Positions 8,374 through 19,053 of a DNA stretch of 64,000 nt are shown here, one piece after another. The notes below the pieces were generated by a model. It did no database searches and was not told where the DNA came from. It saw only the letters and a list, made by a program, of their open reading frames with translations. The stretch is from the NCBI RefSeq assembly GCF_028551255.1, contig NZ_CP117030.1, forward strand, positions 744,001 to 808,000, read 5' to 3'. The first letter of the stretch is position 1; every line of letters starts with the position of its first letter. Source of the DNA: Vibrio tubiashii (GTDB taxonomy: Bacteria; Pseudomonadota; Gammaproteobacteria; Enterobacterales; Vibrionaceae). Made by a program: the position numbers and the translations under genes.

Positions 8374-9492
8374 ATGAAAAAAACAATTCTCTTCACAGCG
8401 CTCAGTAGTGCGCTTTTTCTCGTAGGATGCGGCGAAACTACAAAAGGACAAAATCAAGCTCCGCCACAATTGGTTGTCGCCGAGCAAGCGAAATTCACTT
8501 CTCATCAACAAAGTAAATCTTACATTGGCCGTGTCGAGGCGGTTGAAGATACCAACATCACCGCGCAGGTGACTGGCTATCTTAAGTCTCGCCATTTTGA
8601 AGAAGGGCAAATGGTCGAAGCAGGCCAGCTGCTCTACACGATTGAGCCGTCTTCTTTTGAAGCGCAACTAGCCAGCGCTAAAGCAGAGCTTGCTCAAGCG
8701 AGAGCGAATCTTAAAAAAGCGGAACTAGACTTCAAGCGCGGTGAAAACCTGCTACCGAAAGGCAGTATTTCCCAATCTGAATTCGATAACCTAAATGCGG
8801 CGCTCCTTGGTGCTAAAGCGCAATTGGAAGCGGGCAAAGCGCAAATGCATTTGGCTGAAGTCAACCTTTCTTATACTCAAATCAAAGCCCCATTCTCAGG
8901 CCGAATTGCACAAAGTAAAGTGAGTACTGGTGATCTCGTCTCTCCCCAGTCAGGAATTCTTACCACTCTGGTAAGCCTAGACCCAATCCACACCAGCTTT
9001 AGTGTGAGTGAGCGTGAACGCCTTGAACTCGGTATGGATAGAGTAAAAGGTGAAGGCGGTGTTGATCTGGTTGAGGTGCAAGTCGTCTTAGAAAACGGAC
9101 AACCTTTTGAGCATTTGGGAAGGCTCGACTTCTTAGGTAACCGTATCGACGTCAACACGGGCACACTCGCGATGCGCGCGGTCGTTGATAACCCTGAATA
9201 TCGTCTATTACCTGGGCAGCATATCCGTGTGGAACTACGTGAGAAAGAGGCACAGGATGTGGTGATTGTTCCGCGTCGTGCTGTGCAAACCGACCTTGAA
9301 GGCAATTTCGTTATGGTTGTTGCAGAAGGGAACGTGGCAGAGCGAAGAAACGTAGAGCTTGGTCGCCAACTAGAGCAGGGCATTATTGTTCAAAGTGGCG
9401 TTAGCGCTGATGAACAGGTGATAACCCAAGGTCTACAACGTATCCGAAATGGCGTTCCTGTACGTTTTGACGAAAAACCGGCAGCTGAATAA
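8374..9492 (+). CDS. RND efflux pump periplasmic adaptor (membrane fusion) lipoprotein
   Basis: Links the inner-membrane RND pump to an outer-membrane channel. The N terminus is a lipoprotein signal (lipobox LFLVGC, Cys about residue 19). Then come the barrel-sandwich half (SKSYIGRVEAVEDTNITAQV), an alpha-helical hairpin (about residues 95-165, rich in Ala/Lys/Glu), the second half (LSYTQIKAPFSGRIAQSKVS) and beta-barrel/membrane-proximal domains. The 372-residue length is usual for AcrA/MexA relatives. It lies 10 bases upstream of the pump gene, so the two form an operon; no outer-membrane channel gene is present, so a TolC-type protein from elsewhere is likely used. Which Vibrio Vex/Vme pump this is was not determined. 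Confidence 0.92.
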   Translation: MKKTILFTALSSALFLVGCGETTKGQNQAPPQLVVAEQAKFTSHQQSKSYIGRVEAVEDTNITAQVTGYLKSRHFEEGQMVEAGQLLYTIEPSSFEAQLASAKAELAQARANLKKAELDFKRGENLLPKGSISQSEFDNLNAALLGAKAQLEAGKAQMHLAEVNLSYTQIKAPFSGRIAQSKVSTGDLVSPQSGILTTLVSLDPIHTSFSVSERERLELGMDRVKGEGGVDLVEVQVVLENGQPFEHLGRLDFLGNRIDVNTGTLAMRAVVDNPEYRLLPGQHIRVELREKEAQDVVIVPRRAVQTDLEGNFVMVVAEGNVAERRNVELGRQLEQGIIVQSGVSADEQVITQGLQRIRNGVPVRFDEKPAAE

Positions 9493-9502
9493 CGAGGTCT
9501 AA

Positions 9503-12500
9503 ATGTTAAGTCGCTTCTTTATCCAGCGTCCTAAGTTCGCGCTGGTAATATCAATTATACTCACGCTAGCAGGTGCGATCTCCTTGATGATCTTACCAGT
9601 TGCTGAGTACCCGAAAATCAGCCCTCCTTCGGTTAACGTTTCAGCCTACTATACAGGTGCCAGCGCAGAGGTCGTTGAACAGGCCATTGCTGACCCCATA
9701 GAAACCTCCGTTAACGGCGTTGAGAACATGATCTACATGTCGTCTAAAAGCGCTAATGACGGTTCATATAGCTTAAATGTGACTTTTGATGTTGGTACTG
9801 ATCCTGACATGGCTCAGGTTAACGTACAAAACCGAGTGTCGCAGATTGAGTCTAAGCTACCGCAAGAAGTGCGTATGGTCGGTGTAACTGTTCAGAAACA
9901 GTCACCAGATATGTTGATGGTGTTGAACTTCTACTCGCCAGACGGTAAGTATGATGACAAGTTCCTTATCAACTACATCAACCTAAACGTTAAAGATCAG
10001 TTGGCTCGCGTTAAAGGTATCAGTAACGTTAATGTTATTGGTGGTGGCGAATACGCGATGCGTGTTTGGTTAGATCCTGAAAAAATGGCTAACCTAAACC
10101 TGACCACAAGTGATGTTTATTCTGCACTAGCGGAACAGAACGTTCAGGTAGCCGCAGGTCGAGTGGGTGCAGCGCCATACAGCAGTGCGCAAGAGGTTCA
10201 ATTTAACCTAGTAACCAAAGGCCGCTTGGAAAGCGTCGATGAATTTGAAAATGTCGTTTTACGTGCAAACAGTGATGGTTCTACTGTCTACTTGAAAGAT
10301 GTTGCGCGCGTTGAACTCGGCAAGAAATTCTACGACGGTACAGGTAAGTTCCGTGGTCAAGATGCTTCAATTGTCGTGCTTTCTCTGCAGTCAGATGCCA
10401 ACGCACTAGAAAGTGGTGCAGCGGTCATGGAACTGCTTGAGAAGCTAAGCACCAACTTCCCAGAAGGTATGGTGTACGAAACCAGTTATGACACAACGCT
10501 GTTTGTCTCGGAATCGATTAAAGGTGTCGTTAAGACGCTCATCGAAGCCATCTTGCTAGTTATCGCGGTTACCTATCTTTTCCTAGGTAGTGGGCGTGCG
10601 ACACTAATTCCAGTCGTGGCGATTCCAGTGTCTTTGATTGGTACGTTTGCCATCATGCAAGCCACTGGCTTCACCATCAATACCGTAACCCTGTTTGGTC
10701 TTATTCTAGCCATTGGTATTGTGGTTGATGACGCCATATTGGTGATTGAAAACGTCGACACAACTATGGCCAAGGATCCTTCCATTAGTCCGAGAAAGGC
10801 AACTTTGATTGCGATGAAGGAAGTAACAGGGCCAATCATTACCTCAACATTAGTCTTGCTCGCAGTATTCCTGCCAGTCGCGATGTTGCCGGGCATTACA
10901 GGGATCATGTACAGACAGTTTGCGTTAACAATCTGTATTTCGGTAGTCATCTCATCCATCAATGCGTTAACACTATCGCCTGCTCTATGTTCTCTGGTTT
11001 TAAAACAAGGCGGTGGCAACACAGCTCGTTGGTTCACCGCGTTTAATGCGGGTTTAGAAAAAGTAACCGCTCGTTATGGGCAAGTGGCAGGTTTCCTTGT
11101 TAAGAAGAGCGTGCTTCTAGTTACCTTCTTTATTGTGGCCGTCGCAGCGGTAAGCTTCTTTGCTAAAACAACCTCTACTGCCTTCGTTCCTCAAGAAGAT
11201 AAGGGCATCTTACTGGTTAACGTTCAGCTGCCGGATACCGCGTCTCTTTCCCGTACTGAAGAAGTGACTGAGCAGCTAGTAGAGTTGGTTCAAAATGAGC
11301 CAGGTGTTGAAGGTGTAACCGTGGCAAACGGCTATGCATTTATGACAGGGGCTTCAGCTTCAAATGGCGCATCATTGTTTATCAAGCTACATGATTGGGA
11401 TACGCGAAATGCGCTCGACGGTGAGCACTCTGCCAATGCGATAGGCCAGCGTATCAATGCCATTGCGGCGACAGAGCTACCTCAAGCGATTGTATTTGCG
11501 ATGGGGGCTCCAGCTGTTCCGGGTATGGGCGCAGCGTCAGGCTTTGAGTTTGTCTTAGAAGATAGCTTGGGTCGCAGCCGAACCGATCTAGAAATGGTCA
11601 TGGGTCAAATGATCGAAGAGGCTAACAAACAGCCAGAAATCGCATTTACCTTTAGTACATTCCGCGCCAATGTCCCACATTACTATGTTGATATTGACCG
11701 TGAGAAAGTCCAACAGCTTGGCATTCCGCTTTCAAGTGTTTTCCAAACGCTACAGGGTAACTTAGGTTCTCTGTATGTGAATGATTTCACTATGTTTGGT
11801 AAGAACTTCCGCGTAACGATGCAGGCAGATGGAGAACACCGTCGTGGTATGGAAGACCTAGAACGTTTCCATGTACGCTCAGCGAGTGGTGAAATGATTC
11901 CACTAAGTACGCTGGTTAGTTATGAGCAAATTTTTGAGCCAGACGTTGCATGGCGATACAACATGTACCGTAGTGCCGTGATCCAAGGTCAGCCTGCTCC
12001 TGGTTACTCAAGTGGTGATGCTATAGCCGCTATGGAACGCGTCGCTGCTGAAGTGCTACCGCAAGGCTACCAGTACGAATGGACAGGTATGGCATACCAA
12101 GAGGTGCTTGCCGGAAATCAAGCGATATTTGCCTTTGCTCTCGCGCTTATCTTTATTTACCTGTTTATGGTGGCGCAGTATGAGAGTTGGACCATACCAT
12201 TGGCAATCATATTGGTTGTTCCGATCGCAACGCTGGGCTCCTTCCTTGCGCTGAACTTAACAGGAACACCTCTGAACTTATATGCCCAAATTGGTCTCGT
12301 CTTACTCATAGCGCTAGCGGCGAAGAACGCAATCTTGATTGTGGAATTCGCCAAGGTAGAGCGAGAAGAGAAAGATGTCCCTATTGGTGAAGCTGCAGTT
12401 CAAGGTGGTAAGCTACGTTTCCGTGCCGTTAACATGACGTCGTGGTCGTTTATCTTAGGTATTTTCCCTCTGATATTCGCTTCAGGTGCAGGACATGTAA

Positions 12501-12655
12501 GCCAAAACTCACTCGGTATTTCGTTGATCGGCGGCCTGTTGTGTGTGCTATTAGCAGGTACATTCTTAATTCCGGGCTTCTACGCATTTGTTCAGCGTCG
12601 TCGAGAGAAGGCCCATGGTGGCAATACTAAACTGATTCCTTTAGATGACGAGTAA
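9503..12655 (+). CDS. RND multidrug efflux pump, inner-membrane transporter (HAE1/AcrB family)
   Basis: Proton-driven exporter, probably of drugs, bile salts or other amphiphiles. At 1050 residues it has the full AcrB layout: an N-terminal segment ([18 protein letters not shown]), a first large periplasmic loop, a transmembrane block containing the proton-relay motif [14 protein letters not shown] in TM4, a second periplasmic loop and a second transmembrane block. The lysine of TM10 is visible ([11 protein letters not shown]). The start ATG at 9503 has an upstream GAGG at 9494-9497. Translationally linked to the adaptor gene, with a strong terminator after it. Substrate range cannot be read from sequence. 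Confidence 0.94.
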   Translation: MLSRFFIQRPKFALVISIILTLAGAISLMILPVAEYPKISPPSVNVSAYYTGASAEVVEQAIADPIETSVNGVENMIYMSSKSANDGSYSLNVTFDVGTDPDMAQVNVQNRVSQIESKLPQEVRMVGVTVQKQSPDMLMVLNFYSPDGKYDDKFLINYINLNVKDQLARVKGISNVNVIGGGEYAMRVWLDPEKMANLNLTTSDVYSALAEQNVQVAAGRVGAAPYSSAQEVQFNLVTKGRLESVDEFENVVLRANSDGSTVYLKDVARVELGKKFYDGTGKFRGQDASIVVLSLQSDANALESGAAVMELLEKLSTNFPEGMVYETSYDTTLFVSESIKGVVKTLIEAILLVIAVTYLFLGSGRATLIPVVAIPVSLIGTFAIMQATGFTINTVTLFGLILAIGIVVDDAILVIENVDTTMAKDPSISPRKATLIAMKEVTGPIITSTLVLLAVFLPVAMLPGITGIMYRQFALTICISVVISSINALTLSPALCSLVLKQGGGNTARWFTAFNAGLEKVTARYGQVAGFLVKKSVLLVTFFIVAVAAVSFFAKTTSTAFVPQEDKGILLVNVQLPDTASLSRTEEVTEQLVELVQNEPGVEGVTVANGYAFMTGASASNGASLFIKLHDWDTRNALDGEHSANAIGQRINAIAATELPQAIVFAMGAPAVPGMGAASGFEFVLEDSLGRSRTDLEMVMGQMIEEANKQPEIAFTFSTFRANVPHYYVDIDREKVQQLGIPLSSVFQTLQGNLGSLYVNDFTMFGKNFRVTMQADGEHRRGMEDLERFHVRSASGEMIPLSTLVSYEQIFEPDVAWRYNMYRSAVIQGQPAPGYSSGDAIAAMERVAAEVLPQGYQYEWTGMAYQEVLAGNQAIFAFALALIFIYLFMVAQYESWTIPLAIILVVPIATLGSFLALNLTGTPLNLYAQIGLVLLIALAAKNAILIVEFAKVEREEKDVPIGEAAVQGGKLRFRAVNMTSWSFILGIFPLIFASGAGHVSQNSLGISLIGGLLCVLLAGTFLIPGFYAFVQRRREKAHGGNTKLIPLDDE

Positions 12656-12670
12656 CGTTTGGTAAATTCA

Positions 12671-12706
12671 AAATCCCCTCAGCTGATTAGCGAGGGGATT
12701 TTTTTG
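12671..12706 (+). terminator. Terminator of the RND efflux operon
   Basis: A 10-bp stem AAATCCCCTC/GAGGGGATTT with an 11-base loop, followed by TTTTT. Confidence 0.88.
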
Positions 12707-12729
12707 CATTTAAAGATTGGAGAGTAAGC

Positions 12730-12951
12730 ATGAGATTCTTCTTTAATGTGTTCGGTAATAAAATGTCTGTAGAAAGAAAAGGAGAAGAGTGGTTACTGTA
12801 TCAAGAATCAGATACTTCAATTCGCCGAAGGGTTTACGATATCTACATCCCGAGTGATATAGACTGTGACCAACTCGCCCAGTACTTGGCTGATATGTAT
12901 CATGAGAACGCGACAGAGAGATTTTCATCGGTAGAAAAAATAAAGCCCTAA
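12730..12951 (+). CDS. Hypothetical protein (73 aa)
   Basis: A small soluble protein with no signal or membrane segment. ATG at 12730 follows a GGAGAG ribosome binding site at 12719-12724, just after the terminator of the efflux operon, so it has its own transcript. The start RFFFNVFGNKMSVERKGEEW and the end YLADMYHENATERF look like a compact alpha/beta fold. I have a weak memory of similar short Vibrio proteins beginning with a RFFFNVFG-like motif, but cannot name a function. It converges on the MCP gene; a terminator hairpin sits at its stop. Confidence 0.6.
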   Translation: MRFFFNVFGNKMSVERKGEEWLLYQESDTSIRRRVYDIYIPSDIDCDQLAQYLADMYHENATERFSSVEKIKP

Positions 12952-12966
12952 CCAACTGGCTAGGGC
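12935..12966 (-). terminator. Terminator of the MCP gene
   Basis: GCCCTA/TAGGGC stem extended by CCA/TGG, followed on the minus strand by a U-rich run. It overlaps the end of the 73-aa gene on the other strand. Confidence 0.75.
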
Positions 12967-12986
12967 ATTGTCGATAATTGAGCCGA

Positions 12987-14747
12987 TTAAGACGTTTTGA
13001 ACTCAGCGACAGCGTTATCCATATCTGTAGCTTGCGCAGAGACACGATCAACTTCGGTCATACATTGCTGAGCTGAGCCCATATTTCCTTCAGAGATTGT
13101 ATTCAACTCGGTAATCGATTCACTCACTTGGTTCATCACAATGCCTTGCTCTTCAATTGCCGAGGCAATACGTTCAGAGTTGGCTTGGATGTTGGTCATA
13201 TCATCAATGATTTGAGTCAGGCTACTATCAAGCGTACGTGACGCCTCAAGAGTTTGAGAGCCTTGCTCATTACATTGATCAATATTGGTCACCACTTGCG
13301 ACATCTGAGACTGAATTGCGGTAACCACTTTGGTGATTTCTTCCGTTGACTGATGAGTTCGACTTGCGAGTGCACGTACTTCATCGGCGACCACAGCAAA
13401 CCCTCGACCTTGTTCGCCAGCGCGGGCTGCCTCGATAGCCGCGTTAAGAGCCAGCAAGTTAGTCTGCTCGGCGATCTCTTGGATAATGTTTACGGCATCG
13501 CCAATCTTATCAACGTGATTGTTCAGATCGCTGATCGACTCTTGGCTATTTCCCAAAATAGATGAAAGCTGATCAATATTTTGTACGGTTGTTTCAACGA
13601 CTTTACGACCATTTTGAGCGTTAACAGAGGCTTGTTGTACACCTTCTACGGCGACAGCGGTACTTTCTGAAATCTCGCTGATGGTAGAGACCATCTCTTG
13701 GACAGAGGTCGCCATAGTACTGGTGTGGTCAGCTTGAGTGTGGAACTGCTCAATAACGTGTTGCAGCTCATTGTGCATATTAGAGGTACTTTGTGACAAC
13801 TCAGCAGACTTAGATTGGGTCCCGGATATTAACTGCTCAAATTCATCTAACAAGCGATTAAAGTAATTGCCGATAACTGAGAGTTCATCATTTTTAGTTA
13901 AGTTAGCGCGTAGGGAAACATTGTTGGTACGAGCAATTTCTTGGATTGCCGTAAGTAACGAGGCTACTTGCTGGTTAATTGTGCGTGAAATTTGGAAAAT
14001 GAATCCAAAGATGATCAGAACAGCTAAGCCAGTTACGCCAAACTTTAAAGTTTCTAGCTGCTCTTGTGTCACAGTTGTTTCTTCATTGAGTGATGAAGCA
14101 AATGCTTTAAACTGTTGTTCTACGGCGTGAGACAAGTTGCGTGTCTCACCGAGTAAACCTTCGTTGTACTTAAGGCCAATACGTGTGCTCTGGTCTATAT
14201 AGGCTTGCGCTGAAGATCGAAGGGAAGAGGCATCGCTCGGAATGAGTGATGGGTCTAATTTACCAGCCAATACTTGTTTGTTAAATTCAAACAACTCAAC
14301 AAGTTCGTCACTTGAGAGAGATTCTTTTATACCAGCGAGCTCAGCATTGTAGCGGCCAACCAGTTTATCTTCAGGTTTCAAGCCACGTTGATCAAACGCT
14401 TGAACTAAAGTATTAAACCCAGTTTGATATTTAAGAATATCTTGTTTAAGTTGGCTACTTGAAGGAAGGTTATGTTGCGACAACAGGGTTGAAAGCTCAG
14501 ATTCAAGGCTTAAAAAGGTGTCCATGTTGCCGTTAAATTTATCGAGATACTTCAAGTCTTTACGGAGCAAGAAGTCTTTCTCGTTCCTCCTTAGATTAAG
14601 AAGTCGAATTTCAAGTTTGGCAACCAATAAACTTGCTTGATTGAGTTCAGAAGTGGTTTGGGCAAAGTGAGTTGCGGTTAAAAGTACCGAAACAACCCCT
14701 AAAATGGCGACAGCACCCAATGAATACAGTTTATTTTTGATATTCAT
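12987..14747 (-). CDS. Methyl-accepting chemotaxis protein
   Basis: Transmembrane chemoreceptor that signals to CheA/CheW. TM1 is at about residues 8-28 and TM2 at about 232-252; between them lies a ~200-residue all-helical periplasmic domain with the [14 protein letters not shown] pattern seen in helical-bimodular (HBM) type sensors. A HAMP segment follows ([19 protein letters not shown]), then the signalling hairpin with the conserved tip [20 protein letters not shown]. There is no C-terminal pentapeptide for CheR docking. The ligand is unknown; HBM receptors often sense organic acids. The gene is monocistronic. Confidence 0.92.
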   Translation of the reverse strand: MNIKNKLYSLGAVAILGVVSVLLTATHFAQTTSELNQASLLVAKLEIRLLNLRRNEKDFLLRKDLKYLDKFNGNMDTFLSLESELSTLLSQHNLPSSSQLKQDILKYQTGFNTLVQAFDQRGLKPEDKLVGRYNAELAGIKESLSSDELVELFEFNKQVLAGKLDPSLIPSDASSLRSSAQAYIDQSTRIGLKYNEGLLGETRNLSHAVEQQFKAFASSLNEETTVTQEQLETLKFGVTGLAVLIIFGFIFQISRTINQQVASLLTAIQEIARTNNVSLRANLTKNDELSVIGNYFNRLLDEFEQLISGTQSKSAELSQSTSNMHNELQHVIEQFHTQADHTSTMATSVQEMVSTISEISESTAVAVEGVQQASVNAQNGRKVVETTVQNIDQLSSILGNSQESISDLNNHVDKIGDAVNIIQEIAEQTNLLALNAAIEAARAGEQGRGFAVVADEVRALASRTHQSTEEITKVVTAIQSQMSQVVTNIDQCNEQGSQTLEASRTLDSSLTQIIDDMTNIQANSERIASAIEEQGIVMNQVSESITELNTISEGNMGSAQQCMTEVDRVSAQATDMDNAVAEFKTS

Positions 14748-14891
14748 GAGATTACCTTATTTGTTAAACAATTTGATTTATAGGTAGTTAATGTGATGTT
14801 AGTTGCTATTCGCAAATATATCAATTAGGACGGTGGTCATAGTTTTGTCTGCTAGCTACATTGTTACGAGTTAAGTTATAAAGAGAAATAA

Positions 14892-15494
14892 ATGTTTGAA
14901 AACATAGAGAAATATCAAGCTCTCATATTTGATATGGATGGTACTATAATTGACACTATGCCTGCACATTTAAATGCGTGGCAGCAGACCGCTGAGCATT
15001 TTGGCTTCCCGTTTTGCGAGCGATGGCTACATAGTTTGGGCGGAATGCCAAGCTATAAGATCGCGGCTGAAGTCAATAAGAAGCATGGTATGTCGCTGGA
15101 ACCTAAGGAAGTATCGCGATTTAAAATGGATGCGTTCGCTTCACTTGAAGAGCATGGGGAGCCGATTGATTGTACGGTGAATGTTCTTAACCATTTCTTT
15201 GGTAAGAAAAAACTTGCCGTTGGTACTGGAAGTCAACGCGAGAGCGCGATTAGGCTACTGACCAAAGCCAAACTAATCGACAAGTTAGATGCTGTTGTTA
15301 CCGCTACGGATGTGACTAATCACAAACCTAATCCCGATACCTTTTTGCAAGCGGCGGAGTTGGTGAACACAGTACCAGCCAACTGCCTTGTGTTTGAAGA
15401 TACCAAACTCGGCCTTCAGGCGGCCCATGCAGCAAAAATGGATTGTATGATGGTTGAAGGCGACGAACTTGTTTTTTATCCTTACTCTGAATAA
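14892..15494 (+). CDS. HAD-family sugar phosphatase, YqaB-like
   Basis: Haloacid-dehalogenase-type hydrolase. Motif I is FDMDGTIIDT (about residues 13-22, nucleophile first Asp), motif II contains VGTGSQRESA, motif III lysine is in NHKPNPDTFL and motif IV is VFEDTKLGLQAA. The cap domain is helical (about residues 25-90). The overall sequence resembles E. coli YqaB, which dephosphorylates fructose-1-phosphate and similar sugars. Substrate here is inferred only from that resemblance; a beta-phosphoglucomutase is possible but less likely. A bidirectional terminator separates it from gsk. Confidence 0.85.
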   Translation: MFENIEKYQALIFDMDGTIIDTMPAHLNAWQQTAEHFGFPFCERWLHSLGGMPSYKIAAEVNKKHGMSLEPKEVSRFKMDAFASLEEHGEPIDCTVNVLNHFFGKKKLAVGTGSQRESAIRLLTKAKLIDKLDAVVTATDVTNHKPNPDTFLQAAELVNTVPANCLVFEDTKLGLQAAHAAKMDCMMVEGDELVFYPYSE

Positions 15495-15498
15495 TAAA

Positions 15499-15526
15499 AG
15501 AGCCGCTAAAGTTAGCGGCTCTTGAG
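15499..15526. terminator. Bidirectional terminator between the HAD gene and gsk
   Basis: AGAGCCGCTAA/TTAGCGGCTCT hairpin with T-rich flanks on both sides, between converging genes. Confidence 0.82.
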
Positions 15527-15528
15527 TT

Positions 15529-16833
15529 TTATCTATCCCAGTAAGCTTCTTCTAAGCTATCTTCTCTCTCTGGAAGCGCTCGCGCTAGGCGAGGCGAGTG
15601 CTGAGTTAACACTTCATAGCTCACGCGGTTTGCGTACTTACAAATTTGTGACAGTGAAGAGTAAGTCAGGTACGGCTGATCATGTTTTGATGAGTTTGGT
15701 ACATTCACCTGATGGTGGCTGTTCGCCGCCATATCATGCAGCAGTGCAGACAGAGCAGCATCACCAGCGCCGTTAGTGTTTTTGATCTCAAGTGGGCCAC
15801 CGAGATACGGGCCAATATGAGAGTACACTTTTACTGGATTCTGACAGTCTGATTTACGCATTGCACGGCTGAACTCGTACTTATTGAATTCAGGGATATT
15901 ACCTGGCAATAGAGGTAATTCGGTTTCGCGCTTAACTGAATCTTCAGTGTAACCTGCCATGTAAAGACCAACCGGACCAGCGGTACATAGAACCACATCT
16001 ACCCACTCCAGTGCTTTGTCGGCAGCAAGAAGAGGATCTTTTTCACCAGTCAGGGCTTCACCTTCTTCTTCGTTCATCGCGACGATAGCGATGTTTTCCT
16101 TAATGTAGTCTTGCCACCACTTTGCATTGCCTTCGATGACCCATTTCGTTCCCAAAGTTAGGACAACAGGCACATTCTTCGATTTAGCAATCTCGATTGC
16201 GCGAGCAACAGCTTGAGGCATAGGATCTTCAGGCTTTCCGCGCATTAAGTATGAAGAAACCACAAGGGCAGAGGCTTTATCAAACACATCTTCAGGAATG
16301 CTGTCAGGGCGCAGCTGATTCATGTGGCCTTCGTTAATTGCGAAGGTACGTTCACCGTTTTCAGAAATTAGGGTGTAGCAGCGACCGATTGAGCCTTCAA
16401 CCATTTGTAAATGGTTAAGGTTCATACGAGAAGAAGTTCTACATAGGTAACGGTAGGCGAACGAGCCCACTTCAATGTTACGCGACATAACACCAAGTAA
16501 TACTGATTTGCTGTCTGCGAGCACAGAGTAGTTGTGCAGCGTGTTGCCGATCGTATCGCCTGGGTATTGGTGAGTGATCAGTTCACGTTCGACAAGCTCT
16601 TCATACAGAGCATCTGCTTTGGCTTCTTCTAAAACTAGAGAGTGTCCTTTACTCAAGTCATATTTCGCGAGAAATTCGTCATCGACTCTGGCTTCAATAT
16701 CAACGATTGTTTGACCAACACCAACCACAATTGGGCGATAGAGTTTTGGCGTTTGTTTCATCTGGTTGACGAGTGGATCACGGGCGTGAGTTGGAAAGTA
16801 GTGCTTAGATTTGCGCTGTCCGGGAAACTTCAT
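15529..16833 (-). CDS. gsk: Inosine/guanosine kinase
   Basis: Phosphorylates inosine and guanosine to the 5'-monophosphates in purine salvage. The 434-residue protein follows E. coli Gsk along its length: MKFPGQRKSKHYFPTHARDP at the N terminus, GDTIGNTLHNYSVLADSKSV, ERTFAINEGHMNQLR, the PfkB signature with the catalytic Asp in NTNGAGDAALSALLHD, and the invariant end LPEREDSLEEAYWDR. ATG at 16833 is chosen because it matches the family N terminus; an upstream in-frame start at 16872 adds 13 unrelated residues. It is transcribed alone. Confidence 0.95.
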   Translation of the reverse strand: MKFPGQRKSKHYFPTHARDPLVNQMKQTPKLYRPIVVGVGQTIVDIEARVDDEFLAKYDLSKGHSLVLEEAKADALYEELVERELITHQYPGDTIGNTLHNYSVLADSKSVLLGVMSRNIEVGSFAYRYLCRTSSRMNLNHLQMVEGSIGRCYTLISENGERTFAINEGHMNQLRPDSIPEDVFDKASALVVSSYLMRGKPEDPMPQAVARAIEIAKSKNVPVVLTLGTKWVIEGNAKWWQDYIKENIAIVAMNEEEGEALTGEKDPLLAADKALEWVDVVLCTAGPVGLYMAGYTEDSVKRETELPLLPGNIPEFNKYEFSRAMRKSDCQNPVKVYSHIGPYLGGPLEIKNTNGAGDAALSALLHDMAANSHHQVNVPNSSKHDQPYLTYSSLSQICKYANRVSYEVLTQHSPRLARALPEREDSLEEAYWDR

Positions 16834-16904
16834 GTTTAAAGTGGAGTTGGAAATTTTCCCGCATAATATCACATTAAGTTAAGATTGCTTTCATATTTAT
16901 TACA

Positions 16905-16936
16905 TAAAAAAGTGCCAACCGTATGTGGTTGGCACT
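16905..16936 (-). terminator. Terminator of creA
   Basis: A perfect 10-bp stem AGTGCCAACC/GGTTGGCACT with a 6-base loop, followed on the minus strand by a run of U. Confidence 0.85.
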
Positions 16937-16944
16937 TAATTGAG

Positions 16945-17412
16945 CTATTTTTCTTTGGTAAAACTACCGTAGGCTTTTGTTCCCCAAAGCGGCACGGTCG
17001 ATAAACTGTGCTTAAAGCTACCGTCGGTCTCTTTGGTAGTGTATGAAAGGTAAAGAAGCGTCTGATTTTCTGCATCGTAGATTCGTCTAACCTTCATCGA
17101 TTTGAAAAAGATACTTTTTGATTTCTTGAACACGACTTCACCAGATTTGCTTTTATCAATCTGAGCGATCATTTCTGGGGTGATATCACCCGTTTGGCGG
17201 CACGAGATAGAGCTATCGCTTGGGTCTGCAAGGCTAAAATCCGCTTCGATAGAAGCAATGTGGCAGGTAACACCTGTGACGACATCATCTTTTAGGTTTT
17301 CGATCTTAATGTCTTTCAATGTAAAAACGCCAAGCGAAACATCGCCAACTTCGTTGTCAGAACAACCCGCTAATAGTCCGGTTAAAAGCATTGCGGTGAG
17401 CAGTTTTTTCAT
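16945..17412 (-). CDS. creA: CreA family protein, predicted lipoprotein
   Basis: Conserved exported protein of unknown biochemical role, named from the cre locus of E. coli. The N terminus is a lipoprotein signal (LLTGLLAGC, Cys about residue 17). Family features are clear: DVVTGVTCHIAS, SSISCRQTGDI, GEVVFKKSKSIFFKS and VRRIYDAENQTLLYLSYT. The 155-residue length fits. E. coli CreA has a cleavable signal rather than a lipobox, so membrane anchoring here is a difference. It reads away from gsk's promoter zone and has its own terminator. Function remains unknown. Confidence 0.88.
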   Translation of the reverse strand: MKKLLTAMLLTGLLAGCSDNEVGDVSLGVFTLKDIKIENLKDDVVTGVTCHIASIEADFSLADPSDSSISCRQTGDITPEMIAQIDKSKSGEVVFKKSKSIFFKSMKVRRIYDAENQTLLYLSYTTKETDGSFKHSLSTVPLWGTKAYGSFTKEK

Positions 17413-17677
17413 TCTAAATCCTTGCTATTGTTTAGTTATCCGAATCTTTGGCTCAAGTATCAAGGGCACTCAAGAAACGACAAAGGCCTATGCCTACTGG
17501 CGTTTCAAAAATGAATAACACTAAGCATAAAGAGACAAGATGCAAATAGAGTACTGATAGCATATCAGGTTTTTGAATACTTTACTGAATCACGTTTTAA
17601 AAGACTTGAGAGGTCAAGGTGTTATCTAGTAAGCTTCAGCCTAACTTCCTTAAGCGAGTACAGGTCTAACCGACGTT

Positions 17678-18184
17678 ATGACGATACCTAAGATTGCTGA
17701 AATCAAAAATGAATGGCTTTATCAACAAGTCGATGTTGAATATCCCACAAAAGAGAGTATCGCTGGGTTAGCACTGTATAAAGCAAAGGTCGCTTCGTGC
17801 CAATATGAACAATTAGAGTCAGTGCCGACTGAGTCGAGTATCTTTGGCAAAGATGATATCTTCCTAGTTGATTTTCATCGTTTAACCGTTATGTTTGCCT
17901 TGTTACAGGCACGCCGTTGGCAAAACCAAGCCGACAAAGATCTGATTTTAGAATTCCTTTCGCAAATTATTTACTCTGAGCCATGCAGCTTGTATTTAGG
18001 TTTTAAAGCGGGAGAAGCGGTTGCAGCAGCGATCGTTACAGAAAGTGAAGATGCTTCACTGATTTCAGATATCGTTGTCAAAGACGAGTCAGCGCAGCTA
18101 AGCAAACAAGACTTTGTTGCTGCGCTGTGTGTGAAATTAGGTATGAATGATGACAGTGCTCATAGCTTGTTTGTTGAAAGTTAG
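17678..18184 (+). CDS. Hypothetical protein (168 aa), weakly GNAT-like
   Basis: A cytosolic protein without signal or membrane segments. The middle part (LYLGFKAGEAVAAAIVTES) resembles the central strands of GNAT folds, where a molecule's own features are compared, but the acetyl-CoA loop RxxGxG is absent, so enzymatic activity is doubtful. The N-terminal third (WLYQQVDVEYPTKESIAGLA) has no recognised motif. It is flanked by AT-rich gaps of 265 and 221 bases and appears monocistronic. Codon use and base composition look native. I do not recognise a family. Confidence 0.65.
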   Translation: MTIPKIAEIKNEWLYQQVDVEYPTKESIAGLALYKAKVASCQYEQLESVPTESSIFGKDDIFLVDFHRLTVMFALLQARRWQNQADKDLILEFLSQIIYSEPCSLYLGFKAGEAVAAAIVTESEDASLISDIVVKDESAQLSKQDFVAALCVKLGMNDDSAHSLFVES

Positions 18185-18405
18185 CGATGTATACAGAAAC
18201 CTAGCGGAAACTCATCTTCAGCTAGATTAAATTCTTCTATCCTGCCTCTAGAATCGCATCATGGTTAGCTAAAATGTTGCAAATGGTGATGCGCTTTAAA
18301 CTTCTGATTATAAATCCCTTATAAACCATTGAAATGTTAAGCTGGTCATTTCAAATATCACTATCTGTCTTATTATTTCTCGTAGAAAATTAAGAGGGTA
18401 GTGAT

Positions 18406-19053
18406 ATGGCAAAGCCTCAAGCTCAATGTGTAATTTTTGATTGTGATGGTACTTTGGTCGACAGCGAAAGGCTGTGCTGCCAAGCGTTGTGCGAAACGTT
18501 TAACCATTTTGGCGCTTCGTTATCGATGGAAGAAGCGGTCAGTCATTTTGAGGGAGGTAAGCTAGCAGACATATTAGCGGCGACCAAGCAAAGGCTAAAT
18601 GTTAATGTTTCTATCGATCGACTCGAACCTGTCTACCGTCAAAAGCTCGACCTGCTTTTTGAAGATCAATTGCAGCCAATGGAAGGGGTGTTCGAGGTTT
18701 TGGATTACCTCAATGAGAATGGTGTCGAATATTGTGTGGCTTCTAATGGTCCGAGAGACAAAATCGAGCGCTGCCTTGAGTTGACTGGGTTGTTACCGTT
18801 TTTTAAAGGGAAAATCTTCTCTGCATTTGATACCAATAGCTGGAAACCGGAACCTGATCTTATCCTTTACAGTGCAATGAACATGGGTTTTAAGCTCGAA
18901 GATTGTATTTATGTGGACGATACGCCAAAAGGGCTCGAAGCTGGAGTGAGAGCTGGCGTGCAAACTGTTCATTTAACCGGGTTAAACAACAAGCATCACA
19001 CGCTAGATCTGAAAAAAATAAGCCACCTACGGGAGCTTGAAGAGATGCTTTAA
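18406..19053 (+). CDS. HAD-family phosphatase, YieH-like
   Basis: Phosphatase of the haloacid dehalogenase superfamily. Motif I is FDCDGTLVDS (residues 10-19), motif II lies in CVASNGPRDKIE, the motif III lysine is in NSWKPEPDLI and motif IV is YVDDTPKGLEAGVRAG. The helical cap and the SNGPRDK stretch resemble E. coli YieH, a phosphatase active on 6-phosphogluconate and pyridoxal phosphate in vitro. The ATG at 18406 has an AGAGGG ribosome binding site at 18392-18397. It converges with, and overlaps by four bases, the small zinc-ribbon gene on the other strand. Confidence 0.85.
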   Translation: MAKPQAQCVIFDCDGTLVDSERLCCQALCETFNHFGASLSMEEAVSHFEGGKLADILAATKQRLNVNVSIDRLEPVYRQKLDLLFEDQLQPMEGVFEVLDYLNENGVEYCVASNGPRDKIERCLELTGLLPFFKGKIFSAFDTNSWKPEPDLILYSAMNMGFKLEDCIYVDDTPKGLEAGVRAGVQTVHLTGLNNKHHTLDLKKISHLRELEEML